Below, in pieces: positions 52,880 to 64,000 of a stretch of DNA of 64,000 nucleotides; the first letter of the stretch is position 1, and each line of letters starts with the position of its first letter. A program made the position numbers and the translations under genes. The notes under the pieces are model-generated. The model saw only the letters and a program-made list of their open reading frames with translations. It made no database searches and was not told where the DNA came from. The DNA comes from Lamellibrachia satsuma (taxonomy: Eukaryota; Annelida; Polychaeta; Sabellida; Siboglinidae): assembly GCA_033239005.1 (NCBI GenBank), contig BSQZ01000005.1, positions 8,131,001 through 8,195,000 of the forward strand. Direction: 5' to 3'.

Positions 52880-54280
52880 CAATTTTATCATCTATGTGTA
52901 GCCCACCTTAATCAGATATCTGTCAATTCTGTTTTTAAACATATTCACACTACTAGCATTAATACAATAATGTAATAGTTTGTTCCATTAATTTATAACC
53001 CTCTGTGAGAATGAGTACTTTCTCAAGTCCAACCTACACTGTTCCTTAACTAATGATGCTTCGTGTCCTCTGGTTCTATTACCTCCTTTATTTTGAAGAA
53101 CATATTCCTATCAACATCCTCATAACCGTTCCCTATGTTAAACACTTCTATTTGGTCTCCTCTTAGTCTCCTGGTCTCTAGTGTTGTCAAACCACATTGT
53201 AGTAAGCGGCTTTCATAACTAAGGTCACCCAAGTCTGGAATCATTTTAGTTGCTCTTCGTTGTATTCTTTCTAGCTTGTCTATATATTTCTTACGATACG
53301 GCCTCCATGCTTGTATACAATATTCCAAATGTGGTCTAACTATTGCTTTGTACAGGGGTACAATTAGCTGTTTCTCCTAATACGTGATAGTTCTCCTAAT
53401 TAGCCCTAGAATTTTATTTCCTTTCACACCAGCAATCCCACATTGCTCTGAAAAAGTCATGTCAGCAGTGTTACTCCTAAGTCCTTTTCTTTTATGGTTC
53501 TACCTAGTACAGCATCCCCCATTTTATATTCTTCGTCCATATTTCCATGTCTTATGTGTATGCATTTACACTTCCAAAAAATTAATAACATTTGCCATTT
53601 TTCAGACCATTTATCTAATTTATCTAGATCATCTTTTAAATTGTGTTTATCTGTATCATTAGTGACCTTTCTGAATACTTTTGTGTCATCTGCAAATTTC
53701 AGTACTTTGTTAGATATGTTATCTCATGTATATATACTAAACACATTATAGGGCCTACTACTGATGCCTGTGGTATCCCACTCAAAACCGATTTCCAGTT
53801 TGAAATCTCACCATCTACTATTACTCTCTGCCTTCTGTGTGTAAGCCACTTTTCTAAACAGTTGATTACATCATTACCTATACCATGGGCTTTTAGTTTA
53901 AGTAACAATCTTTGATGTTGCACTTTATCGAAAGCTTTCTGAAAATCTAAGTAGACAACATCGACTGGTGACCCGTCACCTACCCGCTTTGTAATTTCTT
54001 CCCAAAAATATAAGAGATTGGTTAGATATGACGTTCCTTTTAGGAACCCATGTTGATACGTATTTATTAATTTATGTTTTACAAGGAATTCGACCATGTG
54101 GTATCTAATTAATGTATTGAGTAATTTACATACAACTCATGTGAAACTCACTGGTCTGTAATTGTCTGGCTTGTTCCTCGATCCCTTCTTAAATAGCAGC
54201 GTAATGTTTGTTTCTTTCCATTCTGAAGGAACTATTCATACTTCTAGTGAAAAGATAAACACTTTTGTAAACGTCATGTA
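52880..54280 (-). mobile_element. CR1/jockey-like LINE relic
   Basis: Minus strand, in order: NITLLFKKGSRNKPDNYRPVSF (54230-54140), FLVKHKLINTYQHGFLKG (54080), VVYLDFQKAFDKVQHQRLLLKLKAHGIGN (53960-53870), VLSGIPQASVVGPIMCLVYI (53790-53740), then DKLDKWSEKWQM (53610), MEYCIQAWRPYRKKYIDKLERIQRRATKMIP (53328-53230) and TTLETRRLRGDQIEVFNI. This is the RT core and C-terminal part of a widespread metazoan LINE. The catalytic FADD-type box region (near 53720) is frameshifted, so it is dead. Confidence 0.85.
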
Positions 54281-54309
54281 TTTTAAAGCACCTTTAATAA
54301 AGGAGCAAC

Positions 54310-54740
54310 GCACCGTGAGTTATTCGTCGGCTCACTCGAGTCGCTTGGTGTTGACCGCAGCAGCCGAAGAGTTACGCCCACTGAGTGCGTAGGATGTATG
54401 CATACTGATCCGCCAAATATATTGAAATGTTTGCGTTGTAAATGTTTTTGATTCGTGCAAGATTTTTTCTACCTTTGTGGTGAAAGTAGAGCCTTCAAAT
54501 TAACGTACATTATGCACGTAACACCAAAGAACCAATATAATATTTCGTATTCCACTAGCACAGTGAACAACATTCAAGGATCAAGGTTCGCAAAGTGTGT
54601 ATCACTAACACCTTATTGGCCGCGGCATACCAGTTTGTATAATTTATTAAGTGTGATGCTGATGCAACATTACTCACTGGTAGTTGTGCAACTAGCAGGT
54701 AGCCCGTTTCACCGGTTAAATTTGATTCACTAATTTTTTT
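54310..54740 (-). repeat. Dispersed repeat R1, copy 4
   Basis: Complement of the R1 repeat (gaccgcagcagccgaagagt, gtgatgctgatgcaacatta). Confidence 0.65.
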
Positions 54741-55069
54741 TAATACACACACATAAACGCACGCACGCGCATGCGCACATACAGACACGCATACACGCAC
54801 GCATGCACTCTTCTCGTCCAAGGGAAACTACTTCACCTTGCTCGGGAGATAATTGACAAAACATATGTGGATCAATTATAAAAGAAACAAGTAACTTTAT
54901 GAAGAAAATTACAACTAAGTTATTTCGGCGGTGATGTGGTCACTGCGAACATTTTGCTCAACTTGACGTATTTCGTGAGGAAAATGAATTACCACCAGTA
55001 CATAAATAACTACGACTTGGCGCACAAAACAAAGATTGTTCGTTAAACTGCGGATCGGTAACGGTCACC

Positions 55070-55112
55070 CTCACACACGCAGACACACACACGCACACGC
55101 ACACGCACACGC

Positions 55113-55160
<48 letters not shown>

Positions 55161-55275
55161 ACACACACACATACACACACACACACAGACACACACATAC
55201 ACCAAAACACACACAAACACACAGACACACACACACACGCACACGCACACGCACACACACACACAAGCACACACA

Positions 55276-55314
<39 letters not shown>

Positions 55315-55375
55315 AAACACACACACACAGACACACACACACACGCACGCACGCACGCACACACGCACACACAAA
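55070..55375. repeat. (CA)n array with GA and AA interruptions
   Basis: About 300 bases, lying exactly at the exon 2-to-intron 4 deletion joint of copy H. Confidence 0.95.
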
Positions 55376-55559
55376 TCAACACTTACCGACTCCTGCCACC
55401 AGCGTACACCGACATGGCTGATGGTTGCACACCCTTTTGTGGACGGGAAACGCCCATCTGAAAAAGTAAACTCTCAATCTATACAACATGCCGATTCGAC
55501 ACAATGTTGGAACTGTTGGTTCGCCTGAGCCCAGTTGTTTCCAGCTCGTCATAGGCATT

Positions 55560-57000
55560 CTCGAATGTTCTTAGTAACTTTCCATTGATTGATTCATATT
55601 CTACTCACTAGAGGCGCTTCATATAACTAGGCCCAAGACTTTTGTGAGTTTCTTAGAAACTTTCCATTCATTTTAGAAGGCTCTACTCAGAAAAGGTTTG
55701 TAATACAACCGGTACCGCACGGGAAGTCACGTTGCATATGCACAAACCACAGAAATGTCACAAAGTTATTACACAGAAATGTCTCGCAGTTAAAGACAAT
55801 GTCACAACGTTAAAGACAATGTCACAACAATGATACAAGTTAAAGAAAATGTCACAACAATGTCACTAAGTTTAAGAAAATGAGACAACAATGTCACGAG
55901 TTAAAGAAAACAGGGCGGTTATATTTCATTTAATACGCTATCCCCTACATTATGCCGCTCTCGGAAGTCAAGTTGCGCACGCGCAACAGCAAGTGGTGCA
56001 TGCGCCACATGCCTCATGACAGTATCTTGGTCAATAGAGGCGCTTTTTAGCACACACATCTCCTAGATGACGTCTAGTTCGGAAGTCATGCTGCACATGC
56101 GCAACCAGTGGCGCAAAAAAGTAACAATATCCCTAAACTTGATCCCAACCCTTACAATAATATTAACCCTAATCGCGAAATGACGTTAATACCAGAAAAC
56201 AAATGACACAGCAAGTATCAAGAAGTATTCTAGAAGGTTCATAAAAAACGTTCCATTCTTTCTGTAAATTGCATCATTAATTAATACAAAAACATTAATC
56301 CATAGCTAAAACTGACATACAAACCGGATTACATACGTAGCTAAGTGCGACATTTGAGCAGTTAAAAGTGTTACTTACATGGATAAAAGCACTAGATGCT
56401 TAGCAAAAAACGCGTTACTACATTGCTAAACTGATACCTACCTACAAAAAAAACATTAACGTACAACTAAGAGTGCTACTTACTTAGATATAAAGCGTGT
56501 TAGTTACTTAACTAAGAAGTGTTAACATGCAACTAAAGTGATACTTCCTGTCGACGATGAAGGAACGCGATTTTACTTCGGAATTACTAAGATTGTCGCG
56601 TGCGAAAACGTTAGTAATATTGTGCGGTGGCACATTTTTGCAGTTGTTCGCCTAAGGCCAATTCTCACAGATGGGCACTATTTACGACGCCTACACGGTG
56701 TTACTGACACATCTGCATGTTTTGTCCTGCAGAAATGGTGTCGTTGGCGTCTGGCCCCACATACTACATGGAATGACGTCATTGGCTCCGGGACCTTCCA
56801 GGGTTTGTTGGTAGTTGTCCGGACCCTTTTGGAACCCTCCGTGGCCCATCACGACAACAATAATTCTGCAATTTTCTAACATTTCTGTCGTTGTCTCCGG
56901 GCCCATCATGCCCTTTGGGATTTTCTGAGCCTCTTTGGGACACTTCGGGACGTGTTGAGGATAAATATTGACGCACAGTGAAGTCGTAGATGTATGAGAA
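55560..57000. other. Intron 1 of copy H, short tandem repeats, no gene seen
   Basis: 55750-55920 holds about six diverged units of caatgtcacaa followed by gttaaagaaa. 56380-56545 has looser repeats of ctacttacttag and aactaagagtg type. 56680-56960 is a GC-richer island with no convincing frame on either strand. Confidence 0.5.
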
Positions 57001-57003
57001 GAT

Positions 57004-57004
<1 letters not shown>

Positions 57005-57078
<74 letters not shown>

Positions 57079-57096
57079 AACATAAACATAAAAATA

Positions 57097-57130
<34 letters not shown>

Positions 57131-57169
57131 AACATAAATATAAATATATATATATATACAAACATAAAC

Positions 57170-57210
<41 letters not shown>
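57005..57210. repeat. (TA)n arrays with CAAACATAAA interruptions
   Basis: Three TA blocks (57008-57076, 57098-57127 and 57174-57206) separated by acaaacataaacataaa-like units. The YIYIYI frame is an artefact. Confidence 0.95.
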
Positions 57211-57211
<1 letters not shown>

Positions 57212-57539
57212 TTAGCAAAAAGCATTACATATGTAGATAAGTGCGAGAAAATACGTATAAAAGTAGTACTTACTTCGCGTGAAAGCGTTTCAACATAGCT
57301 AAATACAACAATATTGATAAAGGAAAACAAAAAGTTAAACAAAATAACACAATAATGTCACACTGTTAACAAAAATGAAACTACATAGCCAAAAAGTTAT
57401 TAAAAAAAATGTTTAAGCCTAAATTGTTAAAGAAACAGGGTAATCGAATACAGTTAATTACGTGGCATGTTTTTAACTTATAATGACACGACTGGTCACT
57501 GCTGCTGCTGCAGGTCCAAGAGTACACTGTATCCAGCGG

Positions 57540-57960
57540 TACTTTCACTCGTGATTGCATGTGCGAGAGAACGTGCGTGCGAGAGCGCATGCGTACGCAT
57601 ACAGTATAGACTAAGAGAGGACAATGTGAACATAACTATTTGACATTATCTGAATGTGATAATGACTAGCAATTACTTGTACGGCTATTGTTGTTGTATC
57701 TGCTGTTGCTACTGTTTTTGCTGCAGCTGCTTCAGAAGAACCTGCCGGTGGTGTTGTTACTACAACTAATACTGGTGTTGCTCGTTCCAGCTAATATTAC
57801 ATACAGTTCTGCTTCTGCTACTATAGCTGTTCTTTCAACATCCTTTTTACCACAAATTTACTGGTTCTAGCATGGCTGTTCCAGCTAATATTACATATAT
57901 TTCTGCTTCTGCTGCTATAGCTGTGCTTTCGACATCCTATTTACCACAAATATACTTCCG
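57540..57960 (-). repeat. Dispersed repeat R3, copy 3
   Basis: Complement of 50435-50770. The part 57780-57860 is tandemly repeated at 57880-57950 (ccagctaatattacatacag, tctgcttctgctactatagc). Confidence 0.6.
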
Positions 57961-58224
57961 TGCACACACGCACACACACAACAAACACACACGCACGCAC
58001 ACACTCCACTTGGTGCCAAACAAATTTATTTAAACAACTATAGGCATACAACGTACTAATGTATAATGCTAGCATGTAAATAAACATAGAAACTAGCACG
58101 AACACATATAGAAAAATCAAAGAAACACAACACCGTACAGAGTAGTGTGAAGGACTTACGCTGACTGGCTGCGCAATAGTGTTACACAGCCAACTGTAAA
58201 CACAGCGACAATGTGTTGCAACAT

Positions 58225-58550
58225 GGTTACATCGGCCGATGAGCTTGGAACATACGCGCCAGCGGACGACAGCCACGACGAATTGGACAGCAGGTTGAAG
58301 ACTCGGAATGAAGTGGCAGCTGGCTCACTTCGCAACGAATGTCTTACAAATGAAGACGACCACGAAAACTGGTCGTCTAGTGACGCAGTCGGTTGATGAT
58401 GTATGTAGATCTCAATTGCATGCCACGCCTAGTCTACGCACTAGGTCACTATCCATGGTGGAGGAGACTTATGGGGATGTTTTCTTTGGCAGTGCAGATC
58501 GGTTTATGTGTGATACGCTCCATTTAAACGAATGAAAATGCAGAGCGACA
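58225..58550 (-). promoter_or_regulatory. 5' flank module of copy H
   Basis: Complement of the conserved upstream module (atcggccgatgagcttggaa, gacagcaggttgaagac). It runs without a break into the TG array that belongs to intron 2 of copy I. Confidence 0.5.
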
Positions 58551-58553
58551 GTA

Positions 58554-58924
<371 letters not shown>

Positions 58925-59123
58925 CTTCCTGGGATTGTTAATTGGGAATTCAAATGTATATGCACATGTTCAGGTTACAATAACTGTGGACTGTTAATAT
59001 TATGTGCGTTTAGTCGCCCAATGTCTCCACACAATAGAAGTATATGATGTAGTTTGTTATTATGGTATTATACGCGGTATCTGACTTAGTACAGCTAAGG
59101 CATAACTTGTCCGTGTCTGCTAG

Positions 59124-62100
59124 ATAAAGGCTCTGCAGACATCCAGGTGCTACCAAATGGACTGGCGTTCATCACATCGGTAAGTTATGGGGCCCTTTTA
59201 TGTTAGTTTTTAATCAAATGATACTACTACTCATGTCAACGTCGACGATGGCGATACCAGCCTTCAGTTTCGTCGACACCGTAGATAATTACGACACAGA
59301 TCAATCAATAAATCAATCAATCAATCAATCAATCAACCAGTAATATTATTTACAACAACCAACAGTACAAATTACATTATTGTAAAATTCAACACAATTT
59401 GCATCATATAAAACTAAACTATAGAATGTTGTTGGAAAGATACTTGCAAAAAGAAACATCAACAAAGAATGTTGTTTTTAAACTACTTTCGTTATTTTTT
59501 TGGACAGGGCTATGAAGCACGGAATCGGGGCAATATATTCCTGTTTGACTTCAAGAAGCCCAAACATGGGGTCCATGCGCTCGACATAGTGGGCGATCTC
59601 GACAGATCCAAATTCTCTCCTCTCGGTATCAGCATTTGGAGAGACTTCAACTCCAGTAAGACTGCGCAACATAGACGTTTTCTTTAGAAATGTGTGTGTT
59701 ACCGTTAGCGTTCCGTCGCTTAACAAGCAATGTTTATGTAGTAGGCTTAGCCGTAGTTATTTCTTTAAGAGTTGTAATTTCTGTTCCTTCACGGACTGCG
59801 TAAAGTGGCTCAGAATGTTCTCAGTCACCACGTAACAGCCGCATTCACCTGTTTGTAATATTGGTTATAATGCATTATACTACTTGTTTTTCAGATGTTA
59901 TCTACATATTTGTTGTCAACGTTCGATCGGGAAGGAAAGGTTTAGTGGAGAAGTTTCGCTTCGACGAGAAGAGACGAAAGTTGTACCACCTACGAACATA
60001 CCGTGACCCGACATTCACGCGGTCAGTGTTTCCAAAACTCTATGTAGTTTGTCAATGTTAACCGACCCCTTGTAGACTAACCATAATAGTTATATATTTC
60101 AACAGGTTTGGTTTTGATTTGAGATTAATATCGTAAATTCATTTATTTAAATGTAATATCCGTACTAGATAACTACAATGTCGATTTCTTCTGGGGTCTT
60201 GTAGATAGTCTAGTAGATGCCGAATATTATTATTACTATTATTATTAATATTTTTACCGTCTTCATTGTGACTCTAGGACCACAAACATGTACATATTAA
60301 ACAATTTATAAAGTTCCATGTAACAAACAGTAGAAAACAAATTATACTGTGCTTAGTTATGAAATCACTGCATTACATTTTTCCTTATTTAAGACAGCGT
60401 CATTGTTACAATCTTTCATTACCACCAATTGACGAATCATATTTGAGTAGTCATAGTATGTAGCATTTACATTTATATTCCACATTTCCTTACATTAATA
60501 CTTACTGGCAATCATTGGCATATACAATAGTTCATGGTGTGTCACGTCATATTTGGACATAACGTGTCTTATATTCTGGCCCATATCTTTATCAACCTAA
60601 AGACCAAAGCAACATCTTGATCGAAATCGAAACAACAATAATAGCATCAGAATTAAAATCATTACATTATATCAACTTTTCAAGCTCACGTTTGTAATTT
60701 TCAATGTGGATCTCTTTACATATATGCCAAGCTACATTCGTTTTACATTTACGTTCAAATGTTTCATGACATGACACATCTATTTCCATTTCAAGACACA
60801 ATCGAACTTAATCATAAAAATCACTCTATATAAACACTGGTTTATGTTTGATAATTGATTCACGCAAGTTCTGTGTTACCATACAATGGTATATAATATG
60901 TATAAGGTATATTAGAACATTCGGCATCAATACATAAAAATATTTCTTCATTTTAGCAAATAAACGTAGAAATACTTTTATGTATTGTCATGTGTTAAAC
61001 AATACAAATTCGATACTATATATTGTCACTTGCACAGCACACAGCCTTTTAGATACACACTCTATTATCAACTTTACAGTAATATTGTTTGACTAAATTA
61101 TTGAACAGCCCCTATCAATGGCACATTCTCATACATTGAACTTGATACTACACACACTGTTTGGGCTAAAATAGTTAATTTTTTACAAATTGCATTTGAC
61201 ACATACAATGGTCTTGTATAATAAATCGCACGCCACCAGCAAGGTTTGCATAATAACATACTTTTCATCACCAAAATGCTTACAATGGTAAGAGCCAAAC
61301 TGGGGTTTCTTTTTATTATCGGTCATCTTCATTTTGACTTCAATTCACACCAGTTTCACTTTTACTCTGTGTACTGTCAGTTCGTTTGTCACCTCCCTTT
61401 TGAGGGAAGTATCTTCTAATACTGATGCCAAAAGAGAGATACAATAAACGAACACACACACACCTTTAGATTTAATGTGATCTTTGAGATCAGTCTCTTT
61501 TGTTAACCCTGACACCCTTTCCATTACAAAATATTTAATAGGAGGTGGTGCCCCTTACAAGTTAACTGCCATAACCAGTGTCAAACACAATGTATCTCTT
61601 TTACTTTTGTACCACTGTCCATTTCTGTACAGTGTCCCAACCACAGGACACAGGTTTACGTGGGGTCCGTTGTAGGGGTGAGCCACTTGCTGAGTGTTCA
61701 TTGCATTCGTTGCAACGGTAGCCGGACCTAATAGGCCGACTGACCCTGGCGCATGTTGTACAGGACATGCCACTGGAAGACTGGCTCTAACAGTCCGATT
61801 ATTATTAGCTCTGTTCATCTGCATATTGCACCTGCCCTTCTTGCCTCTGCAGTGATATGCCATATCACTGTACCTCGTCATGTACATCGTCTACTTTTTT
61901 AAAGTGTCCGTTTGCTCTGCTCTGCATATGGAGACGCTGTTCGTTTAGTTTTCTAATCTTACCAACCTCTCTAAGACTGGTGTCAGATTCATTTACTCTG
62001 TACTCATCATAAAGCACATATTTAGCATCAACTAACATTTCATACAGGCCATTTGAATGTTCAGCTTTAATGACTGATGTATTTACCTGTTAACGTATGC

Positions 62101-63393
62101 CAATAACTCATTTACCCTAAGTTGCTTTTGTACATTTACATTGACTGTAGATTCTTCCACATTTACAGATGCTGCTGCATCAGCACACTCTTGGCAAATT
62201 TGACAGGCTTACGTGCATTGCATTTGCCTGTTTGTTTGCATTTATCACACTTCACGTCATACTTCTACATGGCCCCACAAAATGTACGAAGACAATTATT
62301 GCATCACCTGCCCAAGCAAGGGTGTGGTCAGTGGACCGCTATAATGACCGAACCTTCACTAATTCGTCAAAATACACACAGCAATATATAACATAGTATC
62401 TCAACACAGCAGCAACACGTTCACAACCACTGATTACTTTAAGGTGGATAAGCATGCTACACTATATTATGACAAACCTGGACCCACATACTATTATCAC
62501 ACTAGTTAAACTTGCAGATATACCAGCGCAACAAACTTAGTGTGGTTTCCCCATGCAATCTTAGTGTGGTTTTCTGTATGTTGGTGGCACCCCTTGAAGG
62601 CTCTTCGAAAGCTTTAAACATTTTAATAGATATTTCAACGTCGTCGCTGTTTTCTTGTGCATCATCAGCCCCGACGACATCGTGGCGACGGGAAAAGATT
62701 GTTTCTACTTCACCAACTACTACAAGTTCGATTTTAAAGAGGAGTTCCTTCGTTGTATCAGTCTTGGCAATGTCGGCTTTTACGATGGCACAAGGGGGCA
62801 TATTCTCCTAACAGAACGTAGCATCCCGAATGGCATAAACACATCCCCGGATGGCAAGTATGTATCCGCAGTATTGTTAAGAAAAGCGAAAGAAACGACA
62901 TGGTTTTACTTTAATCAGAATGTGTTCTAAAAGTGATTCCGGTCATTTCTCCGGTTCACACGCATGCGCAGTTCTGTGAAATTCACGTAATGTAGATAAC
63001 GCGTGGCTAATTAAAAGATGCCGGTAGAAACAAAAACAACGTAGTATCAAACAAACGTGATATTTTGTCAGAAAAAGGACTAGTTTAGTAAGCAAAGCCC
63101 AAAATATGTTACATAAGTTGGGTTTGGACGCACACACCATGGCCGTATCCTTTTGGCAACGATATTCGTAAATGTAGTTACAAATGGATATGTTTTAGTA
63201 AATAGCATATGTGCATAGACCCAACACCATGACCTTTTTCCCTTTAAATGTTTGGCAGATATCCTATGCTACTGAGACGTGGCACAATAACTTTTGTGCA
63301 ACATTTTCCAGATACGTATACATGACGGAGATAGCAGCGAAACGCTTGAGTGTCTACATCCGGGAATCGGACAACACTTTGACACTGACCCAG
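59124..63393 (+). CDS. PON-like: PON-like copy I, exons 3-7 (continues off the right edge)
   Basis: Exons 3-7: 59124-59179, 59508-59655, 59895-60021, 62669-62857, 63312-63393. Lengths (56, 148, 127, 189, 82) and phases equal those of B and C, and every frame is open. Exons 8-9 would lie beyond the window. Exons 1-2 are absent on this strand: the intron 2 TG array joins the head of copy H. Exon 3 encodes DKGSADIQVLPNGLAFITS, where Ala replaces the PON1 E53 calcium ligand. The catalytic histidine positions are Leu (FSPLGIS) and Val (VVNVRSG). PDD replaces the N-D ligand pair; IPNGIN keeps N224. Intron 5 holds a 2.4-kb insert. Without a signal exon it may not be expressed as a secreted protein. 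Confidence 0.82.
60205..62595. other. 2.4-kb insert in intron 5 of copy I, unrecognised
   Basis: Genes B and C lack this sequence: intron 5 homology stops near 60200 and resumes near 62597 (aggctcttcga). On the minus strand a 110-codon frame (61887-61555, start MYMTRYSDMAYHCRGKKGRC) and a Cys-rich stretch near 62330-62160 are visible. I recognise neither. No clear inverted ends or target duplication. It may be a decayed transposon. Confidence 0.5.
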
Positions 63394-63539
63394 GTAAGGC
63401 ATATGGCTGGGTATTCCAGCCATAAAAGCGACGATTGACAGAAACACCTAATGTAACTGTAACACTCTAAAATCTAACCGTGATACTCGCTTATAACAGC
63501 CAATCACAATTTACTGTGCTAAGATCTTAATAATGTTTA

Positions 63540-63960
63540 TATTATCTTGTAAAGGATTCCGTTGCACTCCGTGGTCTTCTAAAGGTTTCTTCGTTGCGCA
63601 CAGTTAAAGACCTTCTAGAAATGTATAAAATTGTCATTCCAGTCCCTGCTCAATTATATTTCGTAGAGTAAATATCATTTGAACTGTGTCTTCTGAAATC
63701 TTCTAGTTAATTACTCAACTTGTTGTCAACTCCATCTCTTATTCTGTCAATTATCACTTTTCCGAACACTTTGCTAGGAACATATGTTTAATAATTCCTG
63801 TATTATTTCCGCACTCTGTAACATATATTCGGTATTTTAGCATCAGCCCCTGCTTCCATATCATTAATACTTCCTAATAACCTTACAAGCCATTTCTATG
63901 CCGTAGATGCTAGACAAGGTGATGTTTTAAATAGGGCTTACGGCTGATAGTTACTTTATT
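63540..63960 (-). mobile_element. LINE-B relic in intron 7 of copy I
   Basis: Colinear with the intron 7 relics of B and D (ttccgaacactttgctagga, atttccgcactctgtaa). No MITE remnant at the expected site (about 63820). Confidence 0.6.
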
Positions 63961-64000
63961 GGAACCACTTCTCGATGTGAAATAAACAAATAATTTACCA

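Larger units (their letters stand above)
54850..58224 (-). pseudogene. PON-like copy H: exons 1 and 2, then fused to intron 4
   Basis: Exon 1 is 58224-58160 (MLQHIVAVFTVGCVTLLRSQSA) and exon 2 is 55457-55387 (WAFPVHKRVCNHQPCRCTLVAGV), both open with GT donors and matching phase. Intron 1 (about 2.7 kb) contains R3, a TA array and unassigned sequence. After the exon 2 donor comes a CA array (55375-55070), which runs directly into intron 4 sequence (55069-54850). Exons 3 and 4 are missing, and R1 follows where exon 5 should be. Relic F has the same joint. The signal exon and Cys32/Cys39 region survive, but no full protein is possible. Confidence 0.75.

Noticed and set aside
56680..56960. GC-richer island in intron 1 of copy H as a possible small gene
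   Set aside because: Frames on both strands lack motifs and splice context, and no second copy exists in the window to test conservation.

Overview
This is a gene-poor, repeat-dense stretch of an animal nuclear genome. The evidence is GT-AG split genes, LINE, Ty3/gypsy, hAT-like and Ginger-like relics, and very long TG/TA dinucleotide arrays. Exon phases, splice sites and protein similarity show one host gene family: the paraoxonase/arylesterase (PON) beta-propeller family. The family and TE mix suggest an invertebrate, perhaps a marine lophotrochozoan; I cannot name the species from sequence alone.

Host genes. Two complete nine-exon PON-like genes are present: gene B (+, 4732-9871) and gene C (-, 19363 down to 14391). 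Each has a 1047-nt spliced reading frame (348 aa) with every intron at the same phase. Gene A (exons 8-9 only, 447-1172, +) runs in from the left edge. Gene I (exons 3-7, 59124-63393, +) runs off the right edge. Broken copies are D (36060-39740, exons 1, 7 and part of 9), F (26950-27770), H (58224 down to about 54850), and isolated first exons near 20.3, 26.0, 31.2, 45.2, 46.8 and 50.1 kb. In B, C and I both positions matching the PON1 catalytic histidines (H115, H134) are non-histidine. In B and C most calcium ligands and the structural cysteine pair remain. These look like secreted PON-fold proteins without the classical lactonase dyad.

Layout. 0-3.1 kb: end of gene A, its 3' flank, a transposase relic and dinucleotide arrays. 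3.2-13 kb: gypsy-B relic, 5' module, gene B, transposase relic. 13-25 kb: the same order inverted (transposase relic, gene C, 5' module, gypsy-B, LINE-A, LINE-B). 25-31 kb: fragmented PON relics, dispersed repeats, a second LINE-A copy and a satellite. 31-42 kb: the 21-25 kb block inverted again, leading into broken copy D. 42-50 kb: gypsy-A relic, isolated first exons, repeats. 50.9-52.7 kb: Ginger-like DNA transposon. 52.9-54.3 kb: CR1/jockey-like LINE. 55-58.2 kb: truncated copy H. 58.5-64 kb: copy I.

How it fits together. A unit of [gypsy-B relic]-[antisense exon-4 fragment]-[5' flank + signal-peptide exon]-[gene body]-[transposase C-terminal relic] was copied repeatedly in alternating orientation. 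Several later deletions and fusions end inside the TG arrays of intron 2 and the 3' UTR. First-exon modules (10) far outnumber last exons (4). No RNA genes or CRISPR arrays were seen. All similarity statements are by eye; no alignment or search was run.
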